Shown here in pieces: positions 5,809 to 13,440 of a DNA stretch of 14,375 nucleotides. Both the position numbers and the translations under genes were made by a program. Position 1 is the stretch's first letter, and each line of letters begins with the position of its first letter. A model generated the notes under the pieces. The model saw nothing but the letters and a program-made list of their open reading frames with translations, searched no databases and was not told the DNA's origin. The DNA comes from Lutibacter sp. (GTDB lineage Bacteria; Bacteroidota; Bacteroidia; Flavobacteriales; Flavobacteriaceae): contig NZ_JAKIUR010000063.1 in the NCBI RefSeq assembly GCF_021647475.1, positions 1 to 14,375 of the forward strand. Reading direction: 5' to 3'.

Positions 5809-8124
5809 ATGGACGAAAAAAAGATTAGAGAGGAGCTAACTCATATATTAGCTGTTGATCCAAATAATTATAATAAGATATTAGAACTTTCGTCAAAACT
5901 AGTAAGTTTTGATAATGATAACATTCGCTTTAGTGTAGATGCAGGTATCATTGATAGATTAGGGACGGAATTAGTCGCTAGGCAAGAAACAGCCGTTTCA
6001 GAATTAGTTAAAAACGCTTATGATGCGGATGCCTTAAAAGTATCCTTGACATTTGAAAATTCTGATTTAACTGGAGGAACTTTGTACATTGAAGATGATG
6101 GGCTAGGAATGACAAAAGAACAGCTAGTAAATGGCTTTATGAGATTGTCTTCTACGGACAAACTACGAAACCCATTTTCTGAAAGATATAAAAGAAAAAG
6201 AGCTGGACAAAAAGGAATTGGACGATTTGCGGTACAAAGATTAGGTGAAAAATTAACAATAACTACACAAACAAAAGATGATGATATAGCGTTAGTTGTA
6301 TCATTTAATTGGGAGGAATATCAAGGGGATAAAGATTTATCAAACATTACCAATAAAATTCATTCAATTCCAAAAAGAAAAGAAGAAGGCACAATCTTAA
6401 AAATAGAAGGGCTTAAAGATAAGTGGACTCAAGCTGCTATAAAGCGTATCTATAGATATGTAAGTGCCATTATTCAGCCATTTCCACTATCAGAACAAAT
6501 AAAAGAAGATGAAACTGAAAATAAAGAAATAATTGACCCAGGATTTAAAACAATTTTTAAAAAACGAGACAATGATAAATCAATTGTAATTGCTGATGAA
6601 TCTAAAATGATTTATGACCATGCTCTAGCGGAAATAGAAGGATGGATAGATGATAATGGTCTTGGAATTTATTCTATTATTAGTAAAAAATTAGGTATTG
6701 AAGAATATGGTGAAATTGGTAGTGACCCCGATGATATGACAGTACCTTTTTCAAAACTAAAAAGGGTTAAGTTTAAGGCATATTACTATATATATAAAGT
6801 TGGATTAATTCCAAGAATGCACGAAACTAGTATTATAAAATTATCAAGAATATCTGGTGGAATACGACTCTATAGAAATGGGTTTAGGGTATTACCTTAT
6901 GGAGAACCAAAGAATGATTGGTTAAAAATGGACGCTTCTGTTAGACAAAGGTCTATTCTGCCAGTACATGGTAATCATAACTTTTTTGGATTTGTTGAAT
7001 TAACAGATACAGAAAAAGTCTTTAATGAAACTTCTAGTAGAGAAGGACTTGTTGAAAATGAAGCATTCATTCAATTGCAAAATTTCATATATAGAACCTT
7101 AATTACAGGTGTTATTAAAGTTGCAGAAGTAAGAAATGTTAAAATTGCCTCAGGCCAACAAAAAGAAGGAAAAATATATGAAAAAATTGAAGTAAGAATT
7201 AAAGATATAGCTCATACTCTTGAAGCATTAGACCTTGAGTTAGAAAAAGAAGAAGGAAGTATTCAAGTTAAAAGAAAGAGAAGAAAAAAAATACAAAAAC
7301 TAAAGAAAGATATTGAACAAGTAGCCGAATTACAAAAAGCAGAAACTAGTAAAATGCTTAAAGAAAAATCAATGCTACGTGTTTTAAGTAGTGTAGGCAT
7401 AACCATAGGGCAATTTATTCATGAAGTACGAGATTATGTAAGTAGTATGGAATCTGATGTGAAATTTCTTTTAGAAAAATTACGTTCAGATACGGCTTTA
7501 ACAGAAAGGCTTTTAATTTTAGATAAAAATATTACAACTTTTAAAAGCTATACATCTTATTTTGATAATGTAGTTTCTCAAAATGTAGTTAGAGAACTAA
7601 AACCTATTGAAATACAGAATGTAATCGAGAATTTTTGGAAATCTATACACAATGATGCAAAAAAGAGTAATATTGAGTTTAAGATACCAATTAGAAAAGG
7701 CTCTTACCTATATACAAGACCTATGCATCCTTCTGAGTGGTCGTCTATTTTGTTTAATTTTTATACCAATGCTAAAAAAGCGATAAAAAGAACAAAAAAG
7801 TCAGGGGAGATTAAAATTGAATGTGGATTATTTGAAAATAATATATACTTAGAATTTTCGGATACAGGAGACGGTATTTCAGAAGAAAATGAAGAAAAAA
7901 TATTTGATGAATTTTTTACAACCACTTCTCCAAATACCTTACAAGAGATTGATACAAGTAATGAAATAACGGGTACAGGGCTAGGTCTAAAAATAGTAAA
8001 AGATATTGTATCGAGTTACAGAGGTAAAATAGAAGTAGTTTCTCCAAAAGAAGGATTTAACACGTGTTTAAGAATAGAAATACCAATAGCAACAGAAAAA
8101 GAATTAGACGATTATGGCATATAA
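5809..8124 (+). CDS. Double-GHKL ATPase: HSP90/MutL-like N-terminus plus histidine-kinase-like C-terminus
   Basis: A 771-residue protein with no membrane segment or signal peptide, hence cytosolic. The first GHKL domain (about 40-200) has SELVKNAYDAD (64-74, N-box), EDDGLGM (95-101, G1) and GQKGIGRFA (133-141, G2). A middle region (about 205-440) is of unknown type. A basic coiled coil (about 455-525) leads to a DHp-like helix, GQFIHEVRDYV (534-544), with H538 as possible phosphoacceptor. The C-terminal kinase ATPase has FNFYTNAKKAI (649-659), SDTGDGI (684-690), IFDEFFTTT (698-706) and GTGLGLKIV (722-730). All nucleotide-binding boxes look intact in both halves. The 3' end overlaps the response-regulator gene by 11 bases, so translation is probably coupled. 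It may sense infection or DNA state through the first ATPase and signal by phosphotransfer; that role is inferred. Confidence 0.85.
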   Translation: MDEKKIREELTHILAVDPNNYNKILELSSKLVSFDNDNIRFSVDAGIIDRLGTELVARQETAVSELVKNAYDADALKVSLTFENSDLTGGTLYIEDDGLGMTKEQLVNGFMRLSSTDKLRNPFSERYKRKRAGQKGIGRFAVQRLGEKLTITTQTKDDDIALVVSFNWEEYQGDKDLSNITNKIHSIPKRKEEGTILKIEGLKDKWTQAAIKRIYRYVSAIIQPFPLSEQIKEDETENKEIIDPGFKTIFKKRDNDKSIVIADESKMIYDHALAEIEGWIDDNGLGIYSIISKKLGIEEYGEIGSDPDDMTVPFSKLKRVKFKAYYYIYKVGLIPRMHETSIIKLSRISGGIRLYRNGFRVLPYGEPKNDWLKMDASVRQRSILPVHGNHNFFGFVELTDTEKVFNETSSREGLVENEAFIQLQNFIYRTLITGVIKVAEVRNVKIASGQQKEGKIYEKIEVRIKDIAHTLEALDLELEKEEGSIQVKRKRRKKIQKLKKDIEQVAELQKAETSKMLKEKSMLRVLSSVGITIGQFIHEVRDYVSSMESDVKFLLEKLRSDTALTERLLILDKNITTFKSYTSYFDNVVSQNVVRELKPIEIQNVIENFWKSIHNDAKKSNIEFKIPIRKGSYLYTRPMHPSEWSSILFNFYTNAKKAIKRTKKSGEIKIECGLFENNIYLEFSDTGDGISEENEEKIFDEFFTTTSPNTLQEIDTSNEITGTGLGLKIVKDIVSSYRGKIEVVSPKEGFNTCLRIEIPIATEKELDDYGI

Positions 8125-9190
8125 AATATTATACATAGATGATTTGGATACAAAAAGTCGCGAAAAGGATATTGAAAGTTTAGGCTATGAAGTTAAATTG
8201 TATAACCCTACTTCAAATATATCTGATTTATTCGAACAACTTGAAGAATTTAAAGGCGTTAATGCATCTGTATTAGATTACAGGTTAACAAAAGGAGACA
8301 ACAACGCCTGTTTTGATGCGCCAACTCTAGCACAAACACTTAGAACAAAACATAAAGAAGACTTACAAGATTTCCCTTTGGTTTTAATGTCAAATGAAGA
8401 TATTAAAATTGCAGAATATGATAAAGATTTAACCAGTCAAGATTTATTTGATTTTGTTTTAACTAAACAAGAATTTTCTAATAATATGTCAAATTTTAAG
8501 AAAAAACTAAACTCTTTTATTAAAACGTATGAAACAATAAAGCTTAATAAATTTGATTTAACTAAAATTCTTAATATTGATGATGAAAGTATTTTGCATT
8601 CTAGAATTAAATCTAATACAATAAAAATAGGTAGTAACATCTTTATGCTAAGTAACTTTCTTTATTACGAAGTTATCAGACCTATTGGCGTGTTAATTGG
8701 AGAAGATGTATTATCTGCAAGACTTGGTGTTTCAAAAGAATCCAACGATTGGGATAAATTATTAGAATCTATAAAACCTAGTTTTTATACAGGTATATTC
8801 TCTGATTATCATAACAGATGGTGGATGGATAAAATAAATAAATGGTGGAATGAAACAATAACACCTGAAACTTCTTTAAGAAGATTAAATGCAGATGAAA
8901 GAGTCGGCTTATTAAAGGATAAATTAGGTTTAAAGGATCTTATTCCTTTAACTAAAACAAAACATGCTGTTAGTTCAAATTTCTGGACAATCTGTAAAAA
9001 CTCTAAAGAACCAATAGACCCTTTTGATGGCATAGAGCTTTTAAAAGAATATCATCCTTGGCAAGAAAAAGAGTACTTTTCAATAGACTCTGCTTTAGCT
9101 GGAAAAACAGAAGTTTACAAAAATCAAATAAGTGCTATTGATAAAAAAGCGATACGTGAATTAGTTAAAAAAGAAAGAGTAAATGGATAG
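8114..9190 (+). CDS. Response-regulator-like protein with unknown C-terminal domain
   Basis: A 358-residue protein. The receiver domain (about 1-130) has the acidic pair D9-D10 in ILYIDDLD, the expected phosphoacceptor D55 in VLDYRL, the hydroxyl S93 in VLMSN, and K118 in LTKQEF. All expected phosphorylation residues are present. The remaining ~230 residues contain no HTH or known output domain. They include a tryptophan-rich stretch (RWWMDKINKWWNE, about 236-248) and a conserved-looking FWTICKNSKEPIDPFDGIEL segment. It is the natural partner of the preceding kinase-like protein, but the output is more likely protein-protein or enzymatic than transcriptional. The start ATG at 8114 lies inside the upstream gene, and the end overlaps the next gene by 8 bases. 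Confidence 0.8.
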   Translation: MAYKILYIDDLDTKSREKDIESLGYEVKLYNPTSNISDLFEQLEEFKGVNASVLDYRLTKGDNNACFDAPTLAQTLRTKHKEDLQDFPLVLMSNEDIKIAEYDKDLTSQDLFDFVLTKQEFSNNMSNFKKKLNSFIKTYETIKLNKFDLTKILNIDDESILHSRIKSNTIKIGSNIFMLSNFLYYEVIRPIGVLIGEDVLSARLGVSKESNDWDKLLESIKPSFYTGIFSDYHNRWWMDKINKWWNETITPETSLRRLNADERVGLLKDKLGLKDLIPLTKTKHAVSSNFWTICKNSKEPIDPFDGIELLKEYHPWQEKEYFSIDSALAGKTEVYKNQISAIDKKAIRELVKKERVNG

Positions 9191-9893
9191 TTGGAGTTTG
9201 AAAAATTTAAAAGATGATCTTAGTAAATTTTTAAAGCTCATACAAGATTATCAAATTGGTGATTTTAGTACTTTATATGATTTTCAGGGTAAAATAGAAT
9301 CATTAAATTCATTTGAATACTGTTTAAAGGACATTGTTTTTAACTTAAATAAAAGGATTTCAGGATCAATTCCAGAAAATTTAAATAAATATAAAATTAC
9401 ATTAGACAATACTATTTCATTAAATGAAAACGATTGTTCAATAAATGATAATATTAATAAGTATTTATTTGAGTTAAATATTGATGGTTATATTTCTACA
9501 AACATAGAAGATGGAAAACCTTACAAAAGTTGTTGGCATTTAGATAAGCATATTGAAGGCGCTGAACCAAAATATACACATCCCACATACCATTTTCATT
9601 TTGGAGGTGAATATCTTGAAGGATTAGATACAGGAGCTCTATCAATTTTTTCAAGCCCAAGATTACCACATCCACCAATGGACATTTTTTTAGGATTTCA
9701 TTTTATTATTTCAAATTTTTATAGTACAAAAGAATATAATTTTGTAGAGAAATTATTACATAATTATGACTATCAACAAATAATAAAAAGAGCTCAAGAA
9801 AGATTATGGACTCCTTACTTTAAAGCTTTTGATTCTACAAATACACATCAAGACTTCACAATGAATAGGGTATTTCCATTGTACATCAACTAA
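9183..9893 (+). CDS. Uncharacterised histidine-rich protein of the kinase/methylase operon
   Basis: A 236-residue protein with no recognised family. The N-terminal half is helical and polar. The C-terminal half (about 117-180) is dense in histidines and turns: CWHLDKH (117-123), THPTYHFHFGGE (132-143) and SSPRLPHPPMD (157-167), followed by a hydrophobic FLGFHFIISNF segment. Clustered H119, H123, H133, H137, H139 and H163 suggest a metal site or a catalytic centre, but none matches a motif I can name. It is translationally coupled to the receiver gene (8-base overlap) and ends two bases before the methyltransferase ATG, so it belongs to the same functional unit. It could be the missing effector or nuclease; that is speculation. 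Confidence 0.7.
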   Translation: MDSWSLKNLKDDLSKFLKLIQDYQIGDFSTLYDFQGKIESLNSFEYCLKDIVFNLNKRISGSIPENLNKYKITLDNTISLNENDCSINDNINKYLFELNIDGYISTNIEDGKPYKSCWHLDKHIEGAEPKYTHPTYHFHFGGEYLEGLDTGALSIFSSPRLPHPPMDIFLGFHFIISNFYSTKEYNFVEKLLHNYDYQQIIKRAQERLWTPYFKAFDSTNTHQDFTMNRVFPLYIN

Positions 9894-9894
9894 T

Positions 9895-11781
9895 ATGAAT
9901 CAAAACATACTAAAATATTTAAATAATTATTCTTACGATACAAAAGATGTAAATCGTCTTTTAGTTTCCTCGTTTTTGGTTGTTAATAATATTGAAAAAG
10001 TAAAAAATAAATTCATCAAAGAATTAGTAATAACAGATAAAAAAGAATTCAAACAAGTAACCGAGTTTATAAAATTATTTGACAAACAAACTTTTGCTAT
10101 AGAAGAATTAATTGAACTTTTTGAATTTGTTATTTCTCCTCAAGATAAAGAAGTAAATGGAGCTGTTTTTACTCCTGAATATATAAGAACATATATTGTA
10201 AAAAACACTATCAAAAAATATAAAGACAAGAATCTAGAAAATTTAAAATTTGGGGATATAGCTTGTGGTTGTGGTGGTTTTTTTAAAACAATAACTGAAG
10301 TTTTAAAAGAGAAAACAAATAAGAGTTGTTTTGAAATATTTAGAGATAATATTTACGGTTTAGATATTCAAGAATACAGTATTAAAAGAACTAAAATATT
10401 ACTTTCTCTACTGGCAATTTTAAATAATGAAGACAATGAAGAGTTTACCTTCAACTTGTTTTGTGGTAATGCATTAAGTTTTGATTGGGAAACTGTAAAT
10501 TCATTGAAAAAGAATAATGGCTTTGATATCATTGTCGGGAATCCGCCTTATGTAGGAGCTTCTAAGATGGATGAAGAAACAAAGTCGTTATTAAAAAACT
10601 GGAGTGTTTCATCTTCAGGTAAGCCAGACTTATATATTCCATTCTTTGAAATTGGAATGGAAAATTTAAACGAGAATGGAGTTTTAGGGTATATAACAGT
10701 AAATACGTTCTATAGAAGTTTAAACGGAAGATCGGTCAGAAGTTATTTTTCAAAAAATAAATTTGACATCTCAATTATAGATTTTGGAGGGGAACAATTA
10801 TTTAAAAAGAGATCAACCTATACTTGTATTTGCATTATTAGTAAACCTCAAAGTACGGTCATAAAATATATAAAAAGAATAAGTAGTAAGATTAATAAAA
10901 TAAAGGAGAAAGACTATATCACAATTCCATACACTAATTTGGATGATTTTAATGGATGGTATTTAATAAACAAAAAGAATATTAATCTAATAACAAAGAT
11001 TGAAAGTTGTGGCACTTCATTAGGTGAAAAATTTGAAATCAGAAATGGTTTTGCTACGCTCAAAAATAATATTTATGTCTTTAACCCCACAAAAGAATCT
11101 GATGATTATTTTTATTTAGAAAGGGATGATGAAGAGTTCAAAATTGAAAAATCAATTTGTAAAAATGCGATAAAACCCAATACCTTAAAACACGAGTCTA
11201 AAATTGAAAGTAATACTGAAAAATTAATTTTCCCTTATACTATTGATGTTGAAAATAAAGATTTGTTTGACAAGGATAAAAGAAGATTAAAAATATTAGA
11301 GGAAGATACATTTAAATTAGATTACCCTTTTGCATATCAGTATTTAGTATCTCAAAAAGAAATTTTGTCTCAACGTGATAAGGGTAAAAAACAATATGAA
11401 AAATGGTATGCTTTTGGAAGAAATCAGGCACTAACCTTAAACGGTTATAAGTTGTTACTACCTTATATCACTAATCGACCTTGTTTCGTGTACACTTCAG
11501 ATTCAGATCTTTTATTTTATAACGGGTATGCAATTCTTTCTAATTCAATTGAAGAACTAATTGTTTTACAAAAAATACTAATGTCTAAAATATTTTGGTT
11601 TTATATTGTAAATACAAGCAAACCTTATGCAGGAAACTATTTTTCTGTTGCTAAAAATTACATTAAAAATTTTGGTGTATGTGATTTAACAAATGATGAA
11701 AAAGTAGAATTACTCAGTTTAAATAATATTAATGAAATAGATAATTTTCTTTTAAAAGTGTATAATTTACAACTAGATTAA
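9895..11781 (+). CDS. Eco57I/TaqI-type adenine-specific DNA methyltransferase
   Basis: A 628-residue protein. Motif X-like GAVFTPEYIRTYIV (89-102), the SAM-binding motif I FGDIACGCGGFF (119-130) and the catalytic motif IV DIIVGNPPYVG (211-221) define an N6-adenine methyltransferase of the gamma class. The region about 350-628 fits a target-recognition domain. It is longer than M.TaqI but far shorter than bifunctional Eco57I or BREX PglX, and no PD-(D/E)XK or HNH nuclease motif is apparent, so cleavage, if any, must come from another protein. It probably marks self DNA for the operon's system. An orphan regulatory or protective methylase carried by the element is the alternative. Confidence 0.88.
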   Translation: MNQNILKYLNNYSYDTKDVNRLLVSSFLVVNNIEKVKNKFIKELVITDKKEFKQVTEFIKLFDKQTFAIEELIELFEFVISPQDKEVNGAVFTPEYIRTYIVKNTIKKYKDKNLENLKFGDIACGCGGFFKTITEVLKEKTNKSCFEIFRDNIYGLDIQEYSIKRTKILLSLLAILNNEDNEEFTFNLFCGNALSFDWETVNSLKKNNGFDIIVGNPPYVGASKMDEETKSLLKNWSVSSSGKPDLYIPFFEIGMENLNENGVLGYITVNTFYRSLNGRSVRSYFSKNKFDISIIDFGGEQLFKKRSTYTCICIISKPQSTVIKYIKRISSKINKIKEKDYITIPYTNLDDFNGWYLINKKNINLITKIESCGTSLGEKFEIRNGFATLKNNIYVFNPTKESDDYFYLERDDEEFKIEKSICKNAIKPNTLKHESKIESNTEKLIFPYTIDVENKDLFDKDKRRLKILEEDTFKLDYPFAYQYLVSQKEILSQRDKGKKQYEKWYAFGRNQALTLNGYKLLLPYITNRPCFVYTSDSDLLFYNGYAILSNSIEELIVLQKILMSKIFWFYIVNTSKPYAGNYFSVAKNYIKNFGVCDLTNDEKVELLSLNNINEIDNFLLKVYNLQLD

Positions 11782-11910
11782 TCCCCCATCTCCAGCATTA
11801 TTCCATTTCGTTAGCACTCCATTGCATAAAGCTTCCAATTCCGCACATAAAAGCTTACTGATAAAGTAAGCATTTACCGTTGCCTTTGCACTTTTTAAAT
11901 CCGTTTCCAT
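11773..11910 (-). pseudogene. Short antisense frame, possible gene remnant
   Basis: On the minus strand an ATG at 11908-11910 opens 45 codons beginning METDLKSAKATVNAYFISKL and ending in NNAGDGGLI, with a stop inside the end of the methyltransferase gene. Its composition is protein-like (amphipathic helix), unlike the surrounding noncoding DNA, and could be the stump of a backbone gene cut when the cargo arrived. There is no family match from memory; it may be chance. Confidence 0.18.
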
Positions 11911-12000
11911 AAGAATAATGGCAACAAAATAGCATATTTAGCAGGTAATAAGGTGTTCGTCAATTGCTCCATTTAGTTCCATAAAATACAATTACAAGGG

Positions 12001-12045
12001 CATTTTAGTAATAAAATGTCATTGCGAACACAGTGAAGCAATCTC
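12001..12045. repeat. Hairpin plus dispersed palindromic repeat
   Basis: CATTTTA (12001-12007) and TAAAATG (12012-12018) form a perfect 7-bp stem. Overlapping it, 12017-12045 (TGTCATTGCGAAC ... GTGAAGCAATCTC) is a familiar dispersed repeat of flavobacterial genomes, itself pairing ATTGC with GCAAT. Confidence 0.6.
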
Positions 12046-12317
12046 ATAATTCAAAACTAAAAACTTAACATTAAACTCCCTTGTACTTGCCATTCGTTGC
12101 ACTACAATTTGTGCTCCAGCAGGTGCTCATTGCAGCGCACTCACTTATTTTATTGCACACATTCCACACTTTCCTCACGCACAGCTACTTTTGCCCCCAA
12201 ACCCTTTAATGTTTTGCTACGCAAGACTCTTTATTGGGTACAACCGCTGTTTCATAATTTTGGCTCGCCTGCTGCTCACTTCGGGCTAAAAAAGGTTGTC
12301 ACAGTTTTTGAAAGCAT

Positions 12318-12480
12318 AGCCCAAATAAATATTTAAATAGTGCTTTTAGAATTATAATTATTTTTTAGATTTATTTAGACAAAAAATCAAAGAATAGTTT
12401 GCACTATGGTTTTATTTTTTAACGACAATAAAGCAGAAAATAAAATAATTATATGGACTGTTTAGGTATTTATTTGGGCT
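12318..12480. repeat. Long inverted repeat, MITE-like or structured RNA
   Basis: Arms 12318-12343 and 12455-12480 match at 22 of 26 positions, and three of the four mismatches become G-U pairs in a plus-strand RNA. An inner perfect 11-bp stem pairs ATAATTATTTT (12354-12364) with AAAATAATTAT (12442-12452). An alternative pairing joins ATAGTGC (12337-12343) to GCACTAT (12401-12407). The ends begin AGCCCAAATAAATA. No clear short duplication flanks it, so a miniature transposable element is possible but not shown. Confidence 0.6.
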
Positions 12481-12484
12481 TCAA

Positions 12485-12604
12485 TTTTGCATATGAAATA
12501 ACCGCTGCAAGTAATTATTAACATTCAATAAATTAGAATCTCTAATTCCATTTAGAAACATTCATATTTCACACTTTACAGCGGATAATCACATATTGCA
12601 AACG
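12485..12604. repeat. Second large inverted repeat with central hairpin
   Basis: Segments around 12485-12512 and 12573-12602 pair with small gaps (TTTGCATATG ... CCGCTGCAA against its inverted counterpart). Between them ATTAGA (12532-12537) and TCTAAT (12541-12546) pair across a 3-base loop. It starts only four bases after the previous structure. The function is unknown. Confidence 0.45.
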
Positions 12605-12671
12605 CGCACAAGAGCAATGTATTTCGTTCATTATTTCCCCCATAAAGTCACTTAATATCATTTAAAATAAT

Positions 12672-12697
12672 TGTCATCCTGAGCTTGTCGAAGGACA
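12672..12697 (+). repeat. Dispersed short repeat
   Basis: A copy of the scattered Bacteroidota repeat with core CATCCTGAGCTTGTCGAAGG. It is related to the in-gene copy at 3730 and to the core of the 40-base repeats at 2227 and 13967. Confidence 0.7.
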
Positions 12698-12881
12698 CTA
12701 CATAAATTGCACTTGTCTTTGCCCTCGCTTCAAAAACACCGCCAACCTTGCGTGTGCCACGTAGTTGTTACACACACTTTTGCCGATGGCAACGTGCTAT
12801 TGCCACAACACCCTACGTTCATCTCGCCGCCGGCTCGCCTAAATGCTATCGCATTTTTGCTTGCGATTACCTGTTTTTAAA

Positions 12882-12914
12882 TATTGAACAATTGTGCTTT
12901 AGTTATTGAACAAT
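12882..12914 (+). promoter_or_regulatory. Tandem operator-like sites before the second HTH gene
   Basis: TATTGAACAAT occurs at 12882-12892 and again at 12904-12914. Each copy contains the dyad ATTG-AA-CAAT, and the copies are spaced 22 bases apart, about two helical turns, so both would face the same side of the DNA. The second copy ends 13 bases before the ATG at 12928, as expected for an autoregulatory operator. Confidence 0.5.
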
Positions 12915-12927
12915 AAAACAAGCTATT

Positions 12928-13212
12928 ATGATTAGTAAAATAATTCAAATTCAAGAAATAACAGTAGATGAATTAGCGGATAAAGTGGCTGGAAAACTCC
13001 TTAATAAAATTGATGTTTATCTTAAAGGGTATGCAATAAAAAATGATGATACAATACTGACAAGACAAGAAACAGCCAAGTTTTTGAAAATAAATTTATC
13101 TACACTTTGGAGTTGGTCAAAAAAAAGAATCTTAATTCCATTTGGTATGGGTAACAGAGTATATTACAAAAAACAAGAAATAATCGATTACCTAGAAAAC
13201 CATAGATTGTAA
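12928..13212 (+). CDS. Second small HTH (excisionase-like, HTH_17-type) protein
   Basis: A 94-residue protein starting at the ATG at 12928. An N-terminal helix (about 11-35, VDELADKVAGKLLNKIDVYL) probably mediates dimerisation. The winged HTH at about 42-92 has ILTRQETAKFLKINLSTLWSW, the RILIPFGMGNRVYYKK wing and a final EIIDYLEN helix. The layout is the same as the protein at 1541, but the sequences have diverged well beyond a recent duplication. Such proteins serve as directionality factors or local repressors in Bacteroidota elements. Tandem operator-like sites upstream suggest autoregulation. Confidence 0.85.
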   Translation: MISKIIQIQEITVDELADKVAGKLLNKIDVYLKGYAIKNDDTILTRQETAKFLKINLSTLWSWSKKRILIPFGMGNRVYYKKQEIIDYLENHRL

Positions 13213-13233
13213 CTAAAATAAAAAATAAAAAAA

Positions 13234-13280
13234 GATAGCAAAATTCGGTTGCTCCCTCCACCAGCCACACAGCAACTATC
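13234..13280. other. Bulged hairpin after the second HTH gene
   Basis: GATAG (13234-13238) and GTTGCT (13248-13253) together pair with AGCAAC (13271-13276) and the adjoining TATC (13277-13280), giving a stem with a 9-base bulge on one side. It has a nick-site-like or terminator-like layout, but no T-run or known oriT consensus supports either. The remainder of 13213-13440 shows no gene. Confidence 0.3.
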
Positions 13281-13440
13281 AAGGTCAAGCCCTATGGGTT
13301 TTGAAAAAAATCTCCACCTCACTAAAGTTCACTTCCGATTTTTAATAAAAACACAGGTTGTATTTTTCTCAAAAATCTTGACAGTCGCACCCGCGCAACC
13401 AATTAACGAGCTTTCTTTTTCCTTTTTCTTCCAATTTAAA

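Larger units (their letters stand above)
11782..12927. other. Long noncoding, repeat-rich and less AT-rich region
   Basis: About 1.15 kb without a convincing gene. It holds a 7-bp hairpin at 11853-11871 (GCTTACT/AGTAAGC), which may help end the cargo transcript. Beyond it are a stretch at 12070-12310 with higher GC and no codon-like character on either strand, two large inverted repeats (12318-12480 and 12485-12604), dispersed repeats at 12017 and 12672, and a GC-rich patch at 12720-12870 with small dyads such as TTGCC(GAT)GGCAA and AAATGC(TATC)GCATTT. The composition break at 11782 marks the right edge of the cargo. A cis-acting role (transfer or replication origin) is possible but unproven. 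Confidence 0.6.

Noticed and set aside
5809..9190. Detocs-type two-component defence system
   Set aside because: There is no TPR sensor region in the kinase-like protein and no recognisable nucleosidase-type effector fused to the receiver; the HSP90-like first domain and linked methylase are also unlike it.
2352..9678. Several 60-74 codon minus-strand frames within the genes at 2333, 4718, 8114 and 9183
   Set aside because: All are antisense shadows of well-supported genes with no own start context.
12097..12336. 79-codon plus-strand frame
   Set aside because: Serine/threonine/cysteine-rich low-information peptide that ends inside the arm of an inverted repeat; the DNA looks noncoding on both strands.
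12485..12604. Integron attC-like site
   Set aside because: The imperfect stem with a central hairpin recalls attC, but no GTTRRRY-type core pair or integrase is present.
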